Positions 52,652-61,642 are shown, counted from the first letter of the stretch. The stretch: DNA of 64,000 bases from Hyphomonadaceae bacterium (GCA_022843225.1 JALHOC010000005.1:1-64000); one strand, 5' to 3'. Program-made: numbers and translations. The notes: generated from the sequence alone by a model not told the origin.

Positions 52652-53517
52652 TTGTGACCCCAGAGGTCTTCCTTCTGGGTGATGGTGGGTGTGAAGGTTG
52701 ACCAATCGGGCGTTAGCAAGCCGCCGCAACCGTATTCGACATCGAATCCGCTGGGGCTGCGCACATAGAAGCTGACCATCTTATCATTTGTGTGCCGCCC
52801 CAGTGTCGCCGAAAGGTGGTGTCCGGCCTTCAGCGCTCGATCGAGCGCAAGGCCAACATCGTCGAGAGCCGGCGCTTCGATCATGACGTGGATCAGTCCG
52901 GCGGGATGGGGAAACTCGCCGACCGCGACCGTATGATGGCGTGGGCCTGCAGCATGAAGAAAGTGCAATCCGAGCGATCCGCCTTCAATGGGGATGCGCA
53001 TCTCGTCACTGTCGCCGAAGCCGAGGTGCTTCAGATAAAACGCGCGCGTTTCTTTCAGTTTGAGGGCCGGCAGCACGACGTGACCCATACCGCCGTCGTC
53101 CGTGACGAAGTGCGAGGTGCCAACAGGCGACACAAACGGCGTGCCGGTGACTACATGGCCCCAGCACAATTCGAGCGGGTTGCCCGATGGATCGGCGCAG
53201 GTGACATAGTCGCGCACAGCACGCGCTTGCGCGCCATCGGGCGTGCCTGACGTAAGCTCTACGCCTGCTGACCGCAGGGAGTTTAGCGCCGCTTGAAAAT
53301 CCGCTTCGGTAGTGAACTCCAACCCGGCGGCGAGGAGGCGATCATGGTCGCTCCGTTCGATACGGAAGCGCCAGGGCCGGTCGTCCATTCGCAAAAGCAG
53401 CACGTTGGGGTCGTCGCTTGCGACGGCGGCCAAACCCAAGATTTGTTCGCCAAATGCGCGCCACGCTGTGAGGTCCTTGGCTGCGACGCGAACATAGGCC
53501 AGCGAGCGAACCGCCAT
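52633..53517 (-). CDS. hsaC: HsaC-like extradiol dioxygenase (iron-dependent)
   Basis: A 294-residue two-domain extradiol dioxygenase of the BphC/HsaC/TesB type. The iron ligands are His146 in GHVVLP, His210 in LIHVMIE and Glu261 in VEYGCGG; His195 in HHTVAVG is the likely acid-base residue. It cleaves the A-ring catechol made by HsaA. GGGAGGGC lies five bases before the ATG. It is the first gene of the 14-gene operon. The gene is divergent from the FadE30-like acyl-CoA dehydrogenase at 53727 across about 210 bases. Confidence 0.93.
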   Translation of the reverse strand: MAVRSLAYVRVAAKDLTAWRAFGEQILGLAAVASDDPNVLLLRMDDRPWRFRIERSDHDRLLAAGLEFTTEADFQAALNSLRSAGVELTSGTPDGAQARAVRDYVTCADPSGNPLELCWGHVVTGTPFVSPVGTSHFVTDDGGMGHVVLPALKLKETRAFYLKHLGFGDSDEMRIPIEGGSLGLHFLHAAGPRHHTVAVGEFPHPAGLIHVMIEAPALDDVGLALDRALKAGHHLSATLGRHTNDKMVSFYVRSPSGFDVEYGCGGLLTPDWSTFTPTITQKEDLWGHKWDFGH

Positions 53518-53726
53518 CCTGCCCTCCCTGTGCCGGCTGTGCCGGATTATCGATGATCATGCCTATCAAGCAGGGCGCTTGTATTCAAGCCATCTTCGTC
53601 GCGGTATGGCCGCAAGCAATACGCAAAACGGCGGTGAATGGCGACAAAAGCAACGAGCTGCGCAGGCTTGCGCCATTGCTCGGGCGGCGTGTTGGCGCCA
53701 GGATTGGAAGTGTGAGAGGACGGCCC

Positions 53727-54890
53727 ATGCCCGACAAAATGGAAGCTTTCCGAGGAGAGGTACGCGCGTGGCTTCGAAGTCAGTTGAGCGGGCCTTTTGC
53801 AAGCGTGCGTGGCCTGACGCGGCAGATGGATGACATCGACACCTTGCGCGCTTGGGAGCGCGCGCTTGGTGACGGTGGCCTGAGCTGCATTGCCTGGCCG
53901 AGAGCCTTCGGGGGCTGTGACGCAACCGTCGCAGAGCAGGTTGTGTTCGCCGAGGAATACGCGCGCGCCGGGGCGCCGCCGCGTTTAGGGCATTTGGGCG
54001 TGGAATTGGTTGGGCCAACTCTGCTGACGTTCGGCACGCCCGATCAACAAGCGCGTTTTCTGCCGGCGATCGCGCGGGGCGAGGCGATTTGGTGCCAGGG
54101 GTATTCCGAGCCGGGCGCGGGGTCGGATCTCGCGAGCGTTCGAACGCGTGCCCGCCTAGACGCAGATCGCTGGATCATTGACGGGCACAAAATATGGACC
54201 TCGCTGGGCATGGTCTCGGACTGGGTGTTCGTTTTGGCGCGCACGGAGCCAGGAAGTCGCGGACCGAAGGGTTTGTCTTTTCTGCTGGTTCCGCTTGAGC
54301 AGGAGGGCGTGACGGTGCGCCCGATCCGCCAAATGACCGGCGAGGCCGAGTTCGCGGAAGTGTTCTTCGACGGTGCTGAAACTAGCGCCGACAATATTGT
54401 CGGCGCGCCGGGCCAGGGTTGGGCGGTGGCTATGGGCTTGCTCGGCTTCGAGCGCGGCGTCTCAACCCTCGTGCAGCAGATGCGCTTCAACACCGAGATC
54501 CAGATGCTCATCGAGGCCGCACGCGCCAATGGCGCCGCGAAAGACCCAGTACTCCGCCAGCGCATTGCCGACGCTTGGATCGGTCTCAAGATCATGCGCG
54601 CCAATGCCTTGCGCATGCTGGCTGATGCTGATTCGGAATCGCTCGGCGAAGCCGCATTGACCTACAAGCTCTATTGGTCGCGGTGGCATCGCGATTTGGG
54701 CGATCTGGCGATGGATGTTCTCGGCGTCGCTGGCGAGATTGGCGAAGGCGACTATCGCTATGAGGGCCTGGTGCAGATGCATTTGATGTCGCGTTCGGAC
54801 ACCATCTATGCGGGCTCCAGCCAAATCCAGCGCAACATCATCGCCGAGCGCGGACTTGGGCTGCCCAAGGAGCCGCGCGGCGATCTTTAG
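53727..54890 (+). CDS. FadE30-like acyl-CoA dehydrogenase
   Basis: A 387-residue acyl-CoA dehydrogenase. The start chosen is the ATG giving MPDKMEAFRGEVRAWL, with GAGAGG upstream; the same frame is open for 58 codons more, but that sequence is unrelated and overlaps the promoter region. The flavin motif WCQGYSEPGAGSDLASVRTR is at about 122-141. The C terminus IYAGSSQIQRNIIAERGLGLP has Ala in place of the common Glu. This is the type of FadE30 (IpdE1), which works with a short partner on the HIP-CoA side chain. It is transcribed alone, convergent with the crotonase at 54887. Confidence 0.9.
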   Translation: MPDKMEAFRGEVRAWLRSQLSGPFASVRGLTRQMDDIDTLRAWERALGDGGLSCIAWPRAFGGCDATVAEQVVFAEEYARAGAPPRLGHLGVELVGPTLLTFGTPDQQARFLPAIARGEAIWCQGYSEPGAGSDLASVRTRARLDADRWIIDGHKIWTSLGMVSDWVFVLARTEPGSRGPKGLSFLLVPLEQEGVTVRPIRQMTGEAEFAEVFFDGAETSADNIVGAPGQGWAVAMGLLGFERGVSTLVQQMRFNTEIQMLIEAARANGAAKDPVLRQRIADAWIGLKIMRANALRMLADADSESLGEAALTYKLYWSRWHRDLGDLAMDVLGVAGEIGEGDYRYEGLVQMHLMSRSDTIYAGSSQIQRNIIAERGLGLPKEPRGDL

Positions 54891-55660
54891 CGTTGGCGCG
54901 CAGCGAAAAAGGCGTTGAGCGCGGCTTGAACTTCCGGCTGTCCGGTGGCGCGCGCTATGCCGTGGGCCTCAAGCCCCAACTGTTCCGCGAGGGTGTTCGT
55001 TGACGAGACGCCTAGTTGACGCTTGATCACAGCGATGGCGTCGCCCGGCAGCGCCGCGATGGCGCGCGCCGCCTCGAGTGCTTGGGCGGCAAGTTGCTGG
55101 TCTTCGACGACGCGCGCCACCAAACCCGCGCTGAGCGCTTGTTCGGCTGATAGCGGCGTATTGAGCGCCAGGATTTCAAAGGCCTTCTGGCGGCCGGTAA
55201 GGCGCGGCAAGAACCATGTCGCGCCTCCGTCCGGCGTCAGCCCTGAAGCGCTGTACGCCGATACAAAGCGCGCTGACTTCGCTGCGATCGTTAAGTCAGC
55301 GCCAATGGCGATCGAAAAGCCGCCGCCCGCGGCCACTCCTTGAACTGCCGCTATGACAGGCGCAGGCGCGGCGCGTAGCCGCTCAAGCCCAAGATGAAAC
55401 AACGATGCCATTTCGAGGACGTGGCGTTCGGCGCGCTCGCGCTCCCGCCGTATTTCTTCAAGGTCGCCCCCGACAGAAAATGCTGCGCCTTCTGCGTCGA
55501 GGAGGATCGCGCGTACGCCAGGCATTGCAGCGACATCCAAGGATGCAGCCGCGAACGCTTTGAGAAAGGCGAGGTCTATCGCGTTGCGCCGCTCGGGTGC
55601 GCAGAAGGTAAAGCGCGCAATCGCACCGTCGACGATGAGCCGCAAGCGTTCTTCGCTCAT
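54887..55660 (-). CDS. Enoyl-CoA hydratase/isomerase
   Basis: A 257-residue crotonase with the first oxyanion loop FSVGGDLEEIRRER and the second VQGVAAGGGFSIAIGADLTIA. The region SASGLTPDGGATWFLPRLTG contains Asp rather than Glu at the second catalytic position. The last residues NAFFAARQR are normal. It overlaps the DUF6285 gene in ATGA, so it belongs to the six-gene minus-strand module ending here. An enoyl-CoA hydratase or isomerase role is likely, possibly for the HIP side chain. It ends four bases into the end of the divergent-strand acyl-CoA dehydrogenase gene. Confidence 0.91.
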   Translation of the reverse strand: MSEERLRLIVDGAIARFTFCAPERRNAIDLAFLKAFAAASLDVAAMPGVRAILLDAEGAAFSVGGDLEEIRRERERAERHVLEMASLFHLGLERLRAAPAPVIAAVQGVAAGGGFSIAIGADLTIAAKSARFVSAYSASGLTPDGGATWFLPRLTGRQKAFEILALNTPLSAEQALSAGLVARVVEDQQLAAQALEAARAIAALPGDAIAVIKRQLGVSSTNTLAEQLGLEAHGIARATGQPEVQAALNAFFAARQR

Positions 55661-55968
55661 AAGCGATGCTCCGGCGCGAGATGTTCGGGGCGGACAACGG
55701 CGAGGCGCGCGATGGTGCGGTGCATGATCAGATCGAATGTAGCACCCCAGGTCTCGTCCCGGGCTCCGGTTCGAATCTCAGCGACGAGTTTTGCTTCATC
55801 CATCTCCGCAAGCGGCGGCGCTTCGATCTCGCGTGCGACCAAGTCCAAAATGTGCCCGCAGACGATCAATTGGTAGCGGTCCCCATGGTCGAGCCGCTCG
55901 CGCAAAGCGTGCAGATGGCTTGCCACTGTCCGCAATAATTCAGAGGCGTCGGGTCGATGGTGACGCAT
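55657..55968 (-). CDS. DUF6285-family small protein
   Basis: A 103-residue protein beginning MRHHRPDASELLRTVASHLH. Similar small proteins commonly lie beside APH-type phosphotransferases and acyl-CoA dehydrogenases and are annotated DUF6285. The start is the ATG that overlaps the phosphotransferase stop in TGATG; a longer frame upstream is a shadow of that gene. The conserved blocks YQLIVCGHILDLVAREIE and ETWGATFDLI are mostly helical. A role as partner of the phosphotransferase is suggested by the linkage, but the reaction is unknown. Confidence 0.82.
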   Translation of the reverse strand: MRHHRPDASELLRTVASHLHALRERLDHGDRYQLIVCGHILDLVAREIEAPPLAEMDEAKLVAEIRTGARDETWGATFDLIMHRTIARLAVVRPEHLAPEHRL

Positions 55969-56957
55969 CAGTCGTAGGCGCCTTTGAGCGTCATCATGAG
56001 ATCGTACTCCATCATCGCTACATTGCGTCCGCAAACGGCGTAAGCTGGCGATTTGCGCCCCTGCATGTGGCCGTAGGCCTGCAGCACATTGTACATGCCC
56101 CAGCGAATGAGGCCGTAGATTTCCCACCAGCGCACTTCATCCGCTTCAATGCGGGCGCCGCCTTGAGCACAGTATGCGTCTAGCAAGGCGTCGCGCGTCG
56201 CTAAACCGCCCGCGTGCAGGTTCAGGCGTCCGAAACGCCACGACCGTGTGCACAGCCAGCCCAGGTCTTCCGCAGGCGAACCCAAGTGCGAACACTCCCA
56301 ATCGAGCAGCGCGGTCACCACTGCGCCGTCGACCATGAAGTTTCCTATGCGGAAATCCCCATGCGCAAGCCCTTTTGCGCGCGCCGGCGTTGGGTGGCGT
56401 TCGAGCCAGCGGAGCCCGAATTCGAGGGCGGGGTGAGGTTCATCAAGCGCATCAAGCCGTGTGCGCATGGCTGCGATTGGGTCGCCGCTCTCCGGATACT
56501 CTGCGAGGAATTCGACGGACCCAGCGTCGAGGGCATGTAAGCGCGCGAGCGCATCCATCAGGGCGGTCAAGATGGCCTTATGGTGTGTGTCATCCGCGAG
56601 CAGACGTCGCGGCAGCGTCTTGCCATGAACGAACGCGGTGACGAAGCCTGGGCCAAGCTCGTCTGTGGAATCATAGGCGAAAATGGGCTCGGGCGTTGGA
56701 ATTCCAGCCGCGTGAACGATCGCCAACAGACGATATTGCAGGCCTGGCGGTAGGAAAGGATTGGTTGTGCCGCTGAATGTCTCTTCGCGCGATACGAGCC
56801 GTCGGCGGGTGCCGCCATTGACAAGGTCGAACAGCAGCGTCCGATTTGAGCCGCCGAGCGTGGCTTGCTCAATATGCTCTACGCGCGCGCCTTCGCCGAA
56901 GCGGCGCCGCACAGCACGGCTTAGGCGATCTTCGACTTCAGAGAGGATAGCCGGCAA
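55968..56957 (-). CDS. APH-family phosphotransferase (ACAD10-like)
   Basis: A 329-residue aminoglycoside-phosphotransferase-fold protein. The kinase segments are LLADDTHHKAILTALMDALA, the catalytic loop LAHGDFRIGNFMVDGAVV and the metal-binding LDWECSHLGSPAEDLGW. ACAD10/11-like kinases of this fold phosphorylate 4-hydroxyacyl-CoA before dehydrogenation, so a hydroxyacyl-CoA kinase role is plausible. The start chosen is the TTG behind AGGAC that minimises overlap; an ATG at 56993 would overlap the upstream gene by 56 bases. Confidence 0.84.
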   Translation of the reverse strand: MPAILSEVEDRLSRAVRRRFGEGARVEHIEQATLGGSNRTLLFDLVNGGTRRRLVSREETFSGTTNPFLPPGLQYRLLAIVHAAGIPTPEPIFAYDSTDELGPGFVTAFVHGKTLPRRLLADDTHHKAILTALMDALARLHALDAGSVEFLAEYPESGDPIAAMRTRLDALDEPHPALEFGLRWLERHPTPARAKGLAHGDFRIGNFMVDGAVVTALLDWECSHLGSPAEDLGWLCTRSWRFGRLNLHAGGLATRDALLDAYCAQGGARIEADEVRWWEIYGLIRWGMYNVLQAYGHMQGRKSPAYAVCGRNVAMMEYDLMMTLKGAYD

Positions 56958-57951
56958 GCGTCCCGTCCTCCGCGACCCGTTCGATGTATTCACTCATGCC
57001 GTAGCCGGTGACACCGTCCCAGGTCCAGCGCGTGTGCCCCTCGGCGATGCGGCTCATCATCGTGCGGCCATGTTCTTCGCGGCGATTGCGCAATGGCGCC
57101 AGCGAAAGCACTTCGCCGCTGATGCTGGCGCGCTTGCCGCACTCGGTGATCACGTTGACTCGAATTTGTGCGGGGTCCTTCGCCGCGGTCCAATCTGTCA
57201 CCAAGTCGAAATCGGCGATCTCGTAATATTTACCGTCAAGCATCAGCACGCCGGATCGGCGCGCGCGGTTATGCGCGTCGGCGATTTTGTGGATCATAAA
57301 GCCTCGTCCATCGGGGAAGGCTGCGAGCAACAGCCGATACCAGATGATGTTGGTCCACCAGCGCGGTCCCCAGCTATGGTCGCGCCAGCCATGACCTGGT
57401 GAGAGTGTCCAGCTTTCTTGACCAATCCTGATGAGGCCTTCGGCGCGGACATGTTGATTAAAATGCCCCAGCGAAAAATCACGGCCATACATAGTGGGTT
57501 GATCTTTTGTCGTTGGCTCACCGCCGTGCTGCGGTGAAATCGTGAAGAGCGACCAACGAACGCTACAGGGCAAACGTGGCGCGGACTTCAAGAGGTTCGC
57601 GGGATCCCGGAGGTCGTCGGGGCGATCCACGATCATCACTTCGCCCTCATAGATCGTGTCGATGCGTTTCATCGGTTCGACAATCTCGAAGCGAAGACCT
57701 CCAGCGTCGAATGTGTTGTTATGGGTGATCTTCGGGCGCTTGAACTGCGCCGCTATGCGCCCGTCCGGAAGGTAGAGCACAACCGAGAGCTCAGCGTAAC
57801 CTTCGTTGACGCGATTGCCGAGTCGGATCCAGCCGCCGACCCCGCTAGTGTCGTCGAAAGCGTTCACATAAATGCTCTCGTTGAAATTGACCTCAGGCCC
57901 AGGCGGATGCGCGAATTCGTCTTGCGGCGAGAGCTTGTAGAGATGCGCCAT
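56938..57951 (-). CDS. DUF7064/AttH-like protein
   Basis: A 337-residue protein of mostly beta structure, with WIRLGNRVNEGYAELSVVLY near the N terminus, GHGWRDHSWGPRWWTNI at mid-protein and repeated strands afterwards. I relate it to the DUF7064/DUF7065 (AttH, hydroxyneurosporene-synthase-like lipocalin) families, which bind lipids. His and Trp clusters around GHGWRDHSWGPR are likely functional. No signal peptide is seen. It is the third gene of the module after the SDR and VOC genes, 17 bases behind VOC. Its catalytic role is unknown. Confidence 0.83.
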   Translation of the reverse strand: MAHLYKLSPQDEFAHPPGPEVNFNESIYVNAFDDTSGVGGWIRLGNRVNEGYAELSVVLYLPDGRIAAQFKRPKITHNNTFDAGGLRFEIVEPMKRIDTIYEGEVMIVDRPDDLRDPANLLKSAPRLPCSVRWSLFTISPQHGGEPTTKDQPTMYGRDFSLGHFNQHVRAEGLIRIGQESWTLSPGHGWRDHSWGPRWWTNIIWYRLLLAAFPDGRGFMIHKIADAHNRARRSGVLMLDGKYYEIADFDLVTDWTAAKDPAQIRVNVITECGKRASISGEVLSLAPLRNRREEHGRTMMSRIAEGHTRWTWDGVTGYGMSEYIERVAEDGTLAGYPL

Positions 57952-57968
57952 GGGCTAAAGCTCCGCTG

Positions 57969-58427
57969 TCATGACAGAGGTCCCGATTGATAAAGTTCGA
58001 TACGGAAGCCGTCGGGGTCAATGAGGTAGACGATCCGCCCGTGGAAAAGCGGATGGGGGCTGGTCGTCATCGGCGCGGAAACAAATCTGTGCCCTTCGGC
58101 CAGCAAATTCTCATAAAGAGCATCTAGATCGTCGTCGATCTCGACAGCAAAATGGGCAGCGCCGGCGCTACCATTGGCGGGCAAGATGGGCGGCCCGCCG
58201 CCGACATATTCCAGCAATTCCAGAATTTGATCATTGCGTCCGAAACTCAAGAAGCATTGCCGGACAGAGCATCCCGGATAGCCGGTGATTTCGCCGACCC
58301 GCCGCCCTTCTCTCAGCCACGGCCCGTGCACCTGGATGTCAAATAACTCTCTATAGAATGCGATCGAACGGTCAAGATCAGCGACAGTCAGCCCCACGTG
58401 CTGCAACGCCTTGATACGGGTCCTCAT
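57969..58427 (-). CDS. VOC-family (glyoxalase-like) protein
   Basis: A 152-residue VOC metalloenzyme-like protein with one full pair of beta-alpha-beta-beta-beta repeats. The metal-binding His is in LQHVGLTVADLDRSIAFY near residue 10, a second in AHFAVEIDD, and an acidic ligand in FRIELYQ near the C terminus. This is the layout of methylmalonyl-CoA epimerase or a small dioxygenase. Its start overlaps the SDR stop in ATGA. It may epimerise or cleave a ring intermediate; specificity is unknown. Confidence 0.88.
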   Translation of the reverse strand: MRTRIKALQHVGLTVADLDRSIAFYRELFDIQVHGPWLREGRRVGEITGYPGCSVRQCFLSFGRNDQILELLEYVGGGPPILPANGSAGAAHFAVEIDDDLDALYENLLAEGHRFVSAPMTTSPHPLFHGRIVYLIDPDGFRIELYQSGPLS

Positions 58428-59194
58428 GATTTGGTGACGTATGTCTTGACGATATCTAGGAAGGGCGGCCGCTCGCCCCCGCCGTCAACCGCAAGTTCGG
58501 CTCCGTTGACATAAGACGCGAGCGGAGAAGCCAGGAACAGAGCCGCGTCCGCGATGTCTTGCCCGCGTCCAAGCCGCTTGATCGGCAAGCTGGCGGCGAG
58601 TGCGGCTTGCGTCTCTGGCGAACCATAGGTCACATCCGCCTGCTCGGTTTCAATGAGACCTGCAACGATCGCATTGACTCTGATCTTCGGGGCCCATTCC
58701 TGCGCAAGGCTGCGGGTGAGGGCCAATAGCCCCGCCTTCGCAGCAGAATAGGCCGCCGTACCTGGCGATGGGCGCACCGCAGAAACGCTGGCGATGTTGA
58801 TGATGGCGCCGCCGGAATCTTGCATGAGCGGGTGGCACGCCTGGGATAGGTGCAAAGGCGCCATCAGGTTGAGCGCGACTATGGACTCGGAAAAGCGTGG
58901 ACTTGCGGTCGCGGCGTCAGTTTGCGGGGAGCCCCCGGCGTTGTTGACGAGCACGTCAAGCCGGCCGTGGCGCGCCTGAATTGCGGCTATCATCGCTTTG
59001 ATTTGATCGAGCTGGCGCACATCGCAGATGTGAAACTCCGCTGGAGGTGCAGGCTCTGCTGAATTGCGTCCGCAGGTGATCACCTGTGCGCCCGCGCGAG
59101 CGAAGCGCTCGACAATCGCGCGCCCGATGCCGCGCCCGCCGCCTGTCACTAAGACGACGCGGTCATGGAAGGAGAGCGGGTTGTCGTCCAGCAC
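58424..59194 (-). CDS. SDR-family oxidoreductase
   Basis: A 256-residue classical SDR with TGGGRGIGRAIVERFARAGA, NNAGG, NIASVSAVRPSPG and YSAAKAGLLALTRS. The C-terminal VNGAELAVDGG is intact. It is the first gene of the module of VOC, DUF7064-like, phosphotransferase, DUF6285 and crotonase genes. Its promoter faces the FadD3-like gene across 137 bases, so both may share regulation. The substrate is probably a hydroxy intermediate of steroid or lipid degradation. Confidence 0.92.
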   Translation of the reverse strand: MLDDNPLSFHDRVVLVTGGGRGIGRAIVERFARAGAQVITCGRNSAEPAPPAEFHICDVRQLDQIKAMIAAIQARHGRLDVLVNNAGGSPQTDAATASPRFSESIVALNLMAPLHLSQACHPLMQDSGGAIINIASVSAVRPSPGTAAYSAAKAGLLALTRSLAQEWAPKIRVNAIVAGLIETEQADVTYGSPETQAALAASLPIKRLGRGQDIADAALFLASPLASYVNGAELAVDGGGERPPFLDIVKTYVTKS

Positions 59195-59226
59195 GGGTTC
59201 AATCCATTGCGCGCTTTGCGCTTCTG

Positions 59227-59238
59227 AGTGTGCACACT
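59227..59238. promoter_or_regulatory. 12-base palindrome in the SDR/fadD3 divergent promoter region
   Basis: AGTGTG followed by CACACT is a perfect palindrome, 33 bases upstream of the SDR start and about 94 bases before the ligase start. It could be an operator for either gene. No known KstR- or KstR2-like site is recognised here. Confidence 0.35.
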
Positions 59239-59331
59239 ATAGACCAACCAGGCGGACGCAACTGACCGAACGCGTAAAATGAATGTCGCTCAATTGCGCA
59301 TTTCGGTGTATCAAAGGTTCAGGGAGAATTA

Positions 59332-60834
59332 ATGGCGAGGACGATCCCCGAGGTGGCGCGGGAGGCTGCGGAGCGTTTCGGCGCCGCGGCTGCGGTTGTC
59401 GATGGCGAGCGGGTGGTGTCATTCGCCGATCTCTGGGGTCTCATCCAGCGCGCGGCGGACGCGTTCGTGCGCTTGGAGCTTCGCCCCGGGGACCGTGTCG
59501 GTTTGTGGTCGCCAAACCGGCTCGAATGGATTGTGGCTTGCGCAGGCGCGCAGACTGCTGGTGGCGTCGTGGTTCCGCTCAATACGCGGCTCAAAGGCAG
59601 TGAGGCGGCGTTCATCCTCAACAAGGCGCGGGCGCGCTTTCTCGTTCTGACCGATCCGTTTCTGGCAACCGACTACCGAGCGCTGCTCGCCGATCAGGAA
59701 CTCCCTTATCTCGATCATAGAATCCAGTTTGGCAGGGAGTGGGACGCCTTCTTGGCGGCCGAACCCCTCGACGACTCCAGCGTCGCAGTGACCCCTGACG
59801 ATCCTTCCGATATCATGTTCACCTCGGGCACGACGGGCGAACCTAAGGGCGTTGTCGCCACTCACGATCAAACCGTTCGCACATTTCGGGCATGGGTGGA
59901 GAAAGTCGGGCTGCGCGAGGGTGACCGATATCTCGTCGTGAATCCATTCTTCCATAGTTTTGGTTACAAGGCCGGTTGGCTTGCTTGCTTGCTTGCCGGC
60001 GCCACTGCATATCCATTGGCGACCCTGGATGTCGCCAAGCTCATCGCATTGGTGAGCACGCACCGCATCACGGTGCTGCCTGGCCCCCCGGCGATTTTCC
60101 AGACTTTGCTCGCGACCGATCTCGGCGGCGCTGATCTGTCTTCCATTCGGTTGTCGGTCACCGGGGCGGCGTCGATCCCGCCGGCCTTGATTGAGCGCAT
60201 GCGGAAGGATCTGGGAATTGCGAGTGTGCTGACTGGTTACGGTCTAACCGAAAGCTGTGGCGTCGTGTCGATGTCAAGCGCTGATGATCCGCCCGAGATC
60301 GTGGCGCGGACCTGCGGCCGGCCGATCGAAGGCGTCGATGTGCGGTGTGTGCGCTCGGACGGAGGCGAAGCGCCGATTGGCGAAGACGGCGAAATCATCG
60401 TGCGCGGGTTTAATGTCATGCGCGGGTATTTCGAGGAGCCAGAAGCGACCGAAGCGGCGATCGACGCCGAGGGCTGGCTCCACACCGGCGATGTCGGGCG
60501 CTTCGACGAGAGTGGCCGGCTTATGATCACTGACCGGCTCAAGGATATGTACATCTCGGGCGGCTTCAATTGCTATCCCGCTGAAATCGAGAAAGTTCTG
60601 CAGCGCCATCCGGAGGTGGCGCTGGCGGCTGTGATTGGCGTGCCCGACGAGCGACTCGGAGAAGTGGGGAAGGCGTTTGTAGTGCCAGCCTCGGGCTGCG
60701 CGCCCGCTTCGGAAACATTGCTCGCCTGGGCTCGCGAGAACATGGCGAACTACAAGGCGCCGCGCTTTCTGGATGTGGTGCCATCACTACCGATGAACGC
60801 AGCCGGCAAGGTGCGTAAGGTCGATCTCAAATAG
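59332..60834 (+). CDS. fadD3: FadD3-like acyl-CoA synthetase
   Basis: A 500-residue adenylate-forming ligase. The P-loop FTSGTTGEPKG is at residues 163-173, the A5-like TGYGLTESCG near 302-311, the A8 hinge DRLKDMYISGGFN near 404-416, and the catalytic Lys is in NAAGKVRKVD at the C terminus. It makes an acyl-CoA from a carboxylic acid and ATP. In steroid degradation FadD3 activates the HIP propionate, and the surrounding HIP genes support that substrate. GGGAGAA lies six bases before the ATG. Confidence 0.85.
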   Translation: MARTIPEVAREAAERFGAAAAVVDGERVVSFADLWGLIQRAADAFVRLELRPGDRVGLWSPNRLEWIVACAGAQTAGGVVVPLNTRLKGSEAAFILNKARARFLVLTDPFLATDYRALLADQELPYLDHRIQFGREWDAFLAAEPLDDSSVAVTPDDPSDIMFTSGTTGEPKGVVATHDQTVRTFRAWVEKVGLREGDRYLVVNPFFHSFGYKAGWLACLLAGATAYPLATLDVAKLIALVSTHRITVLPGPPAIFQTLLATDLGGADLSSIRLSVTGAASIPPALIERMRKDLGIASVLTGYGLTESCGVVSMSSADDPPEIVARTCGRPIEGVDVRCVRSDGGEAPIGEDGEIIVRGFNVMRGYFEEPEATEAAIDAEGWLHTGDVGRFDESGRLMITDRLKDMYISGGFNCYPAEIEKVLQRHPEVALAAVIGVPDERLGEVGKAFVVPASGCAPASETLLAWARENMANYKAPRFLDVVPSLPMNAAGKVRKVDLK

Positions 60835-60851
60835 CGAGGGGGCGCCAACAC

Positions 60852-61640
60852 ATGACACGCGAATTGGAGGGCAAGCGCGCCCTGGTCACAGGATCGAGCG
60901 CGGGCATCGGCGAAGCCACCGCGCGCATGATGGCCGACGCTGGCGCGCGCGTGTTTGTGCATGGGCGCGATCAAAGCCGAACAGAGGCGGTCGCGCTCGC
61001 GATAGGCGCGCCGTTTCATGTCGCGGATCTTTGCAACCCCGATGACGTGGAGGCGCTTGTCGATGCTGTGAACCAAGCGTTTGGCGGTATCGACATCCTC
61101 GTGAACAATGCAGGAGGGGAATCTTCTGGCGGTGGCAATGCGGCATGGTTTGAAGCAACGCCTGACATCTGGTTGAAGACCTACAACGCCAATCTGATTT
61201 CTGCGGTTCGCCTTATTCACGCTTTTGCACCGGGGATGAAGGAGCGTGGTCATGGTCGCATCATCAATATCGGATCGGGCATTGCACACACCCCGCAACC
61301 AATGATTCCTGACTATGCCGGCGCGAAAGCGGCGATGACTAATTCGACGATAAGCCTTGCAAAGGCGCTAGCCCGCACGGGCGTCACCGCAAACATCATC
61401 ACGCCTGGGCTCATCGCGACGCGCCAGGTTAGGCAATGGCTTATGGGGCTGGCTGAAAAACAGAACTGGGGTACGGACTGGGAGGCGATCGAAAAGAAGG
61501 CGGCAGCAAGGGTGGGGCCGAACTTGGTGGGCCGGTTGGGAACGCCCGAGGATATCGCCCGCGGTGTCATGTTCTTCGCGAGCCCGTCCGCGGACTATTT
61601 GAGCGGCGTCGAACTCCGGATGGACGGCGGCCAGCCTTAA
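60852..61640 (+). CDS. SDR-family oxidoreductase
   Basis: A 262-residue SDR with TGSSAGIGEATARMMADAGA, NNAGGESSGGG and catalytic YAGAK following NIGSGIAHTPQPMIPD. The C-terminal YLSGVELRMDGGQP is complete. It follows the FadD3-like gene by 17 bases, so it is probably cotranscribed. A ketone reductase or alcohol dehydrogenase of HIP-CoA intermediates is possible; sequence alone does not decide. Confidence 0.9.
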   Translation: MTRELEGKRALVTGSSAGIGEATARMMADAGARVFVHGRDQSRTEAVALAIGAPFHVADLCNPDDVEALVDAVNQAFGGIDILVNNAGGESSGGGNAAWFEATPDIWLKTYNANLISAVRLIHAFAPGMKERGHGRIINIGSGIAHTPQPMIPDYAGAKAAMTNSTISLAKALARTGVTANIITPGLIATRQVRQWLMGLAEKQNWGTDWEAIEKKAAARVGPNLVGRLGTPEDIARGVMFFASPSADYLSGVELRMDGGQP

Positions 61641-61642
61641 GT

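Noticed and set aside
53553-53726. N-terminal extension of the FadE30-like gene by 58 codons
   Set aside because: The extra residues are unlike the family and cover the divergent promoter region; the ATG at 53727 has a ribosome site and family-like start.
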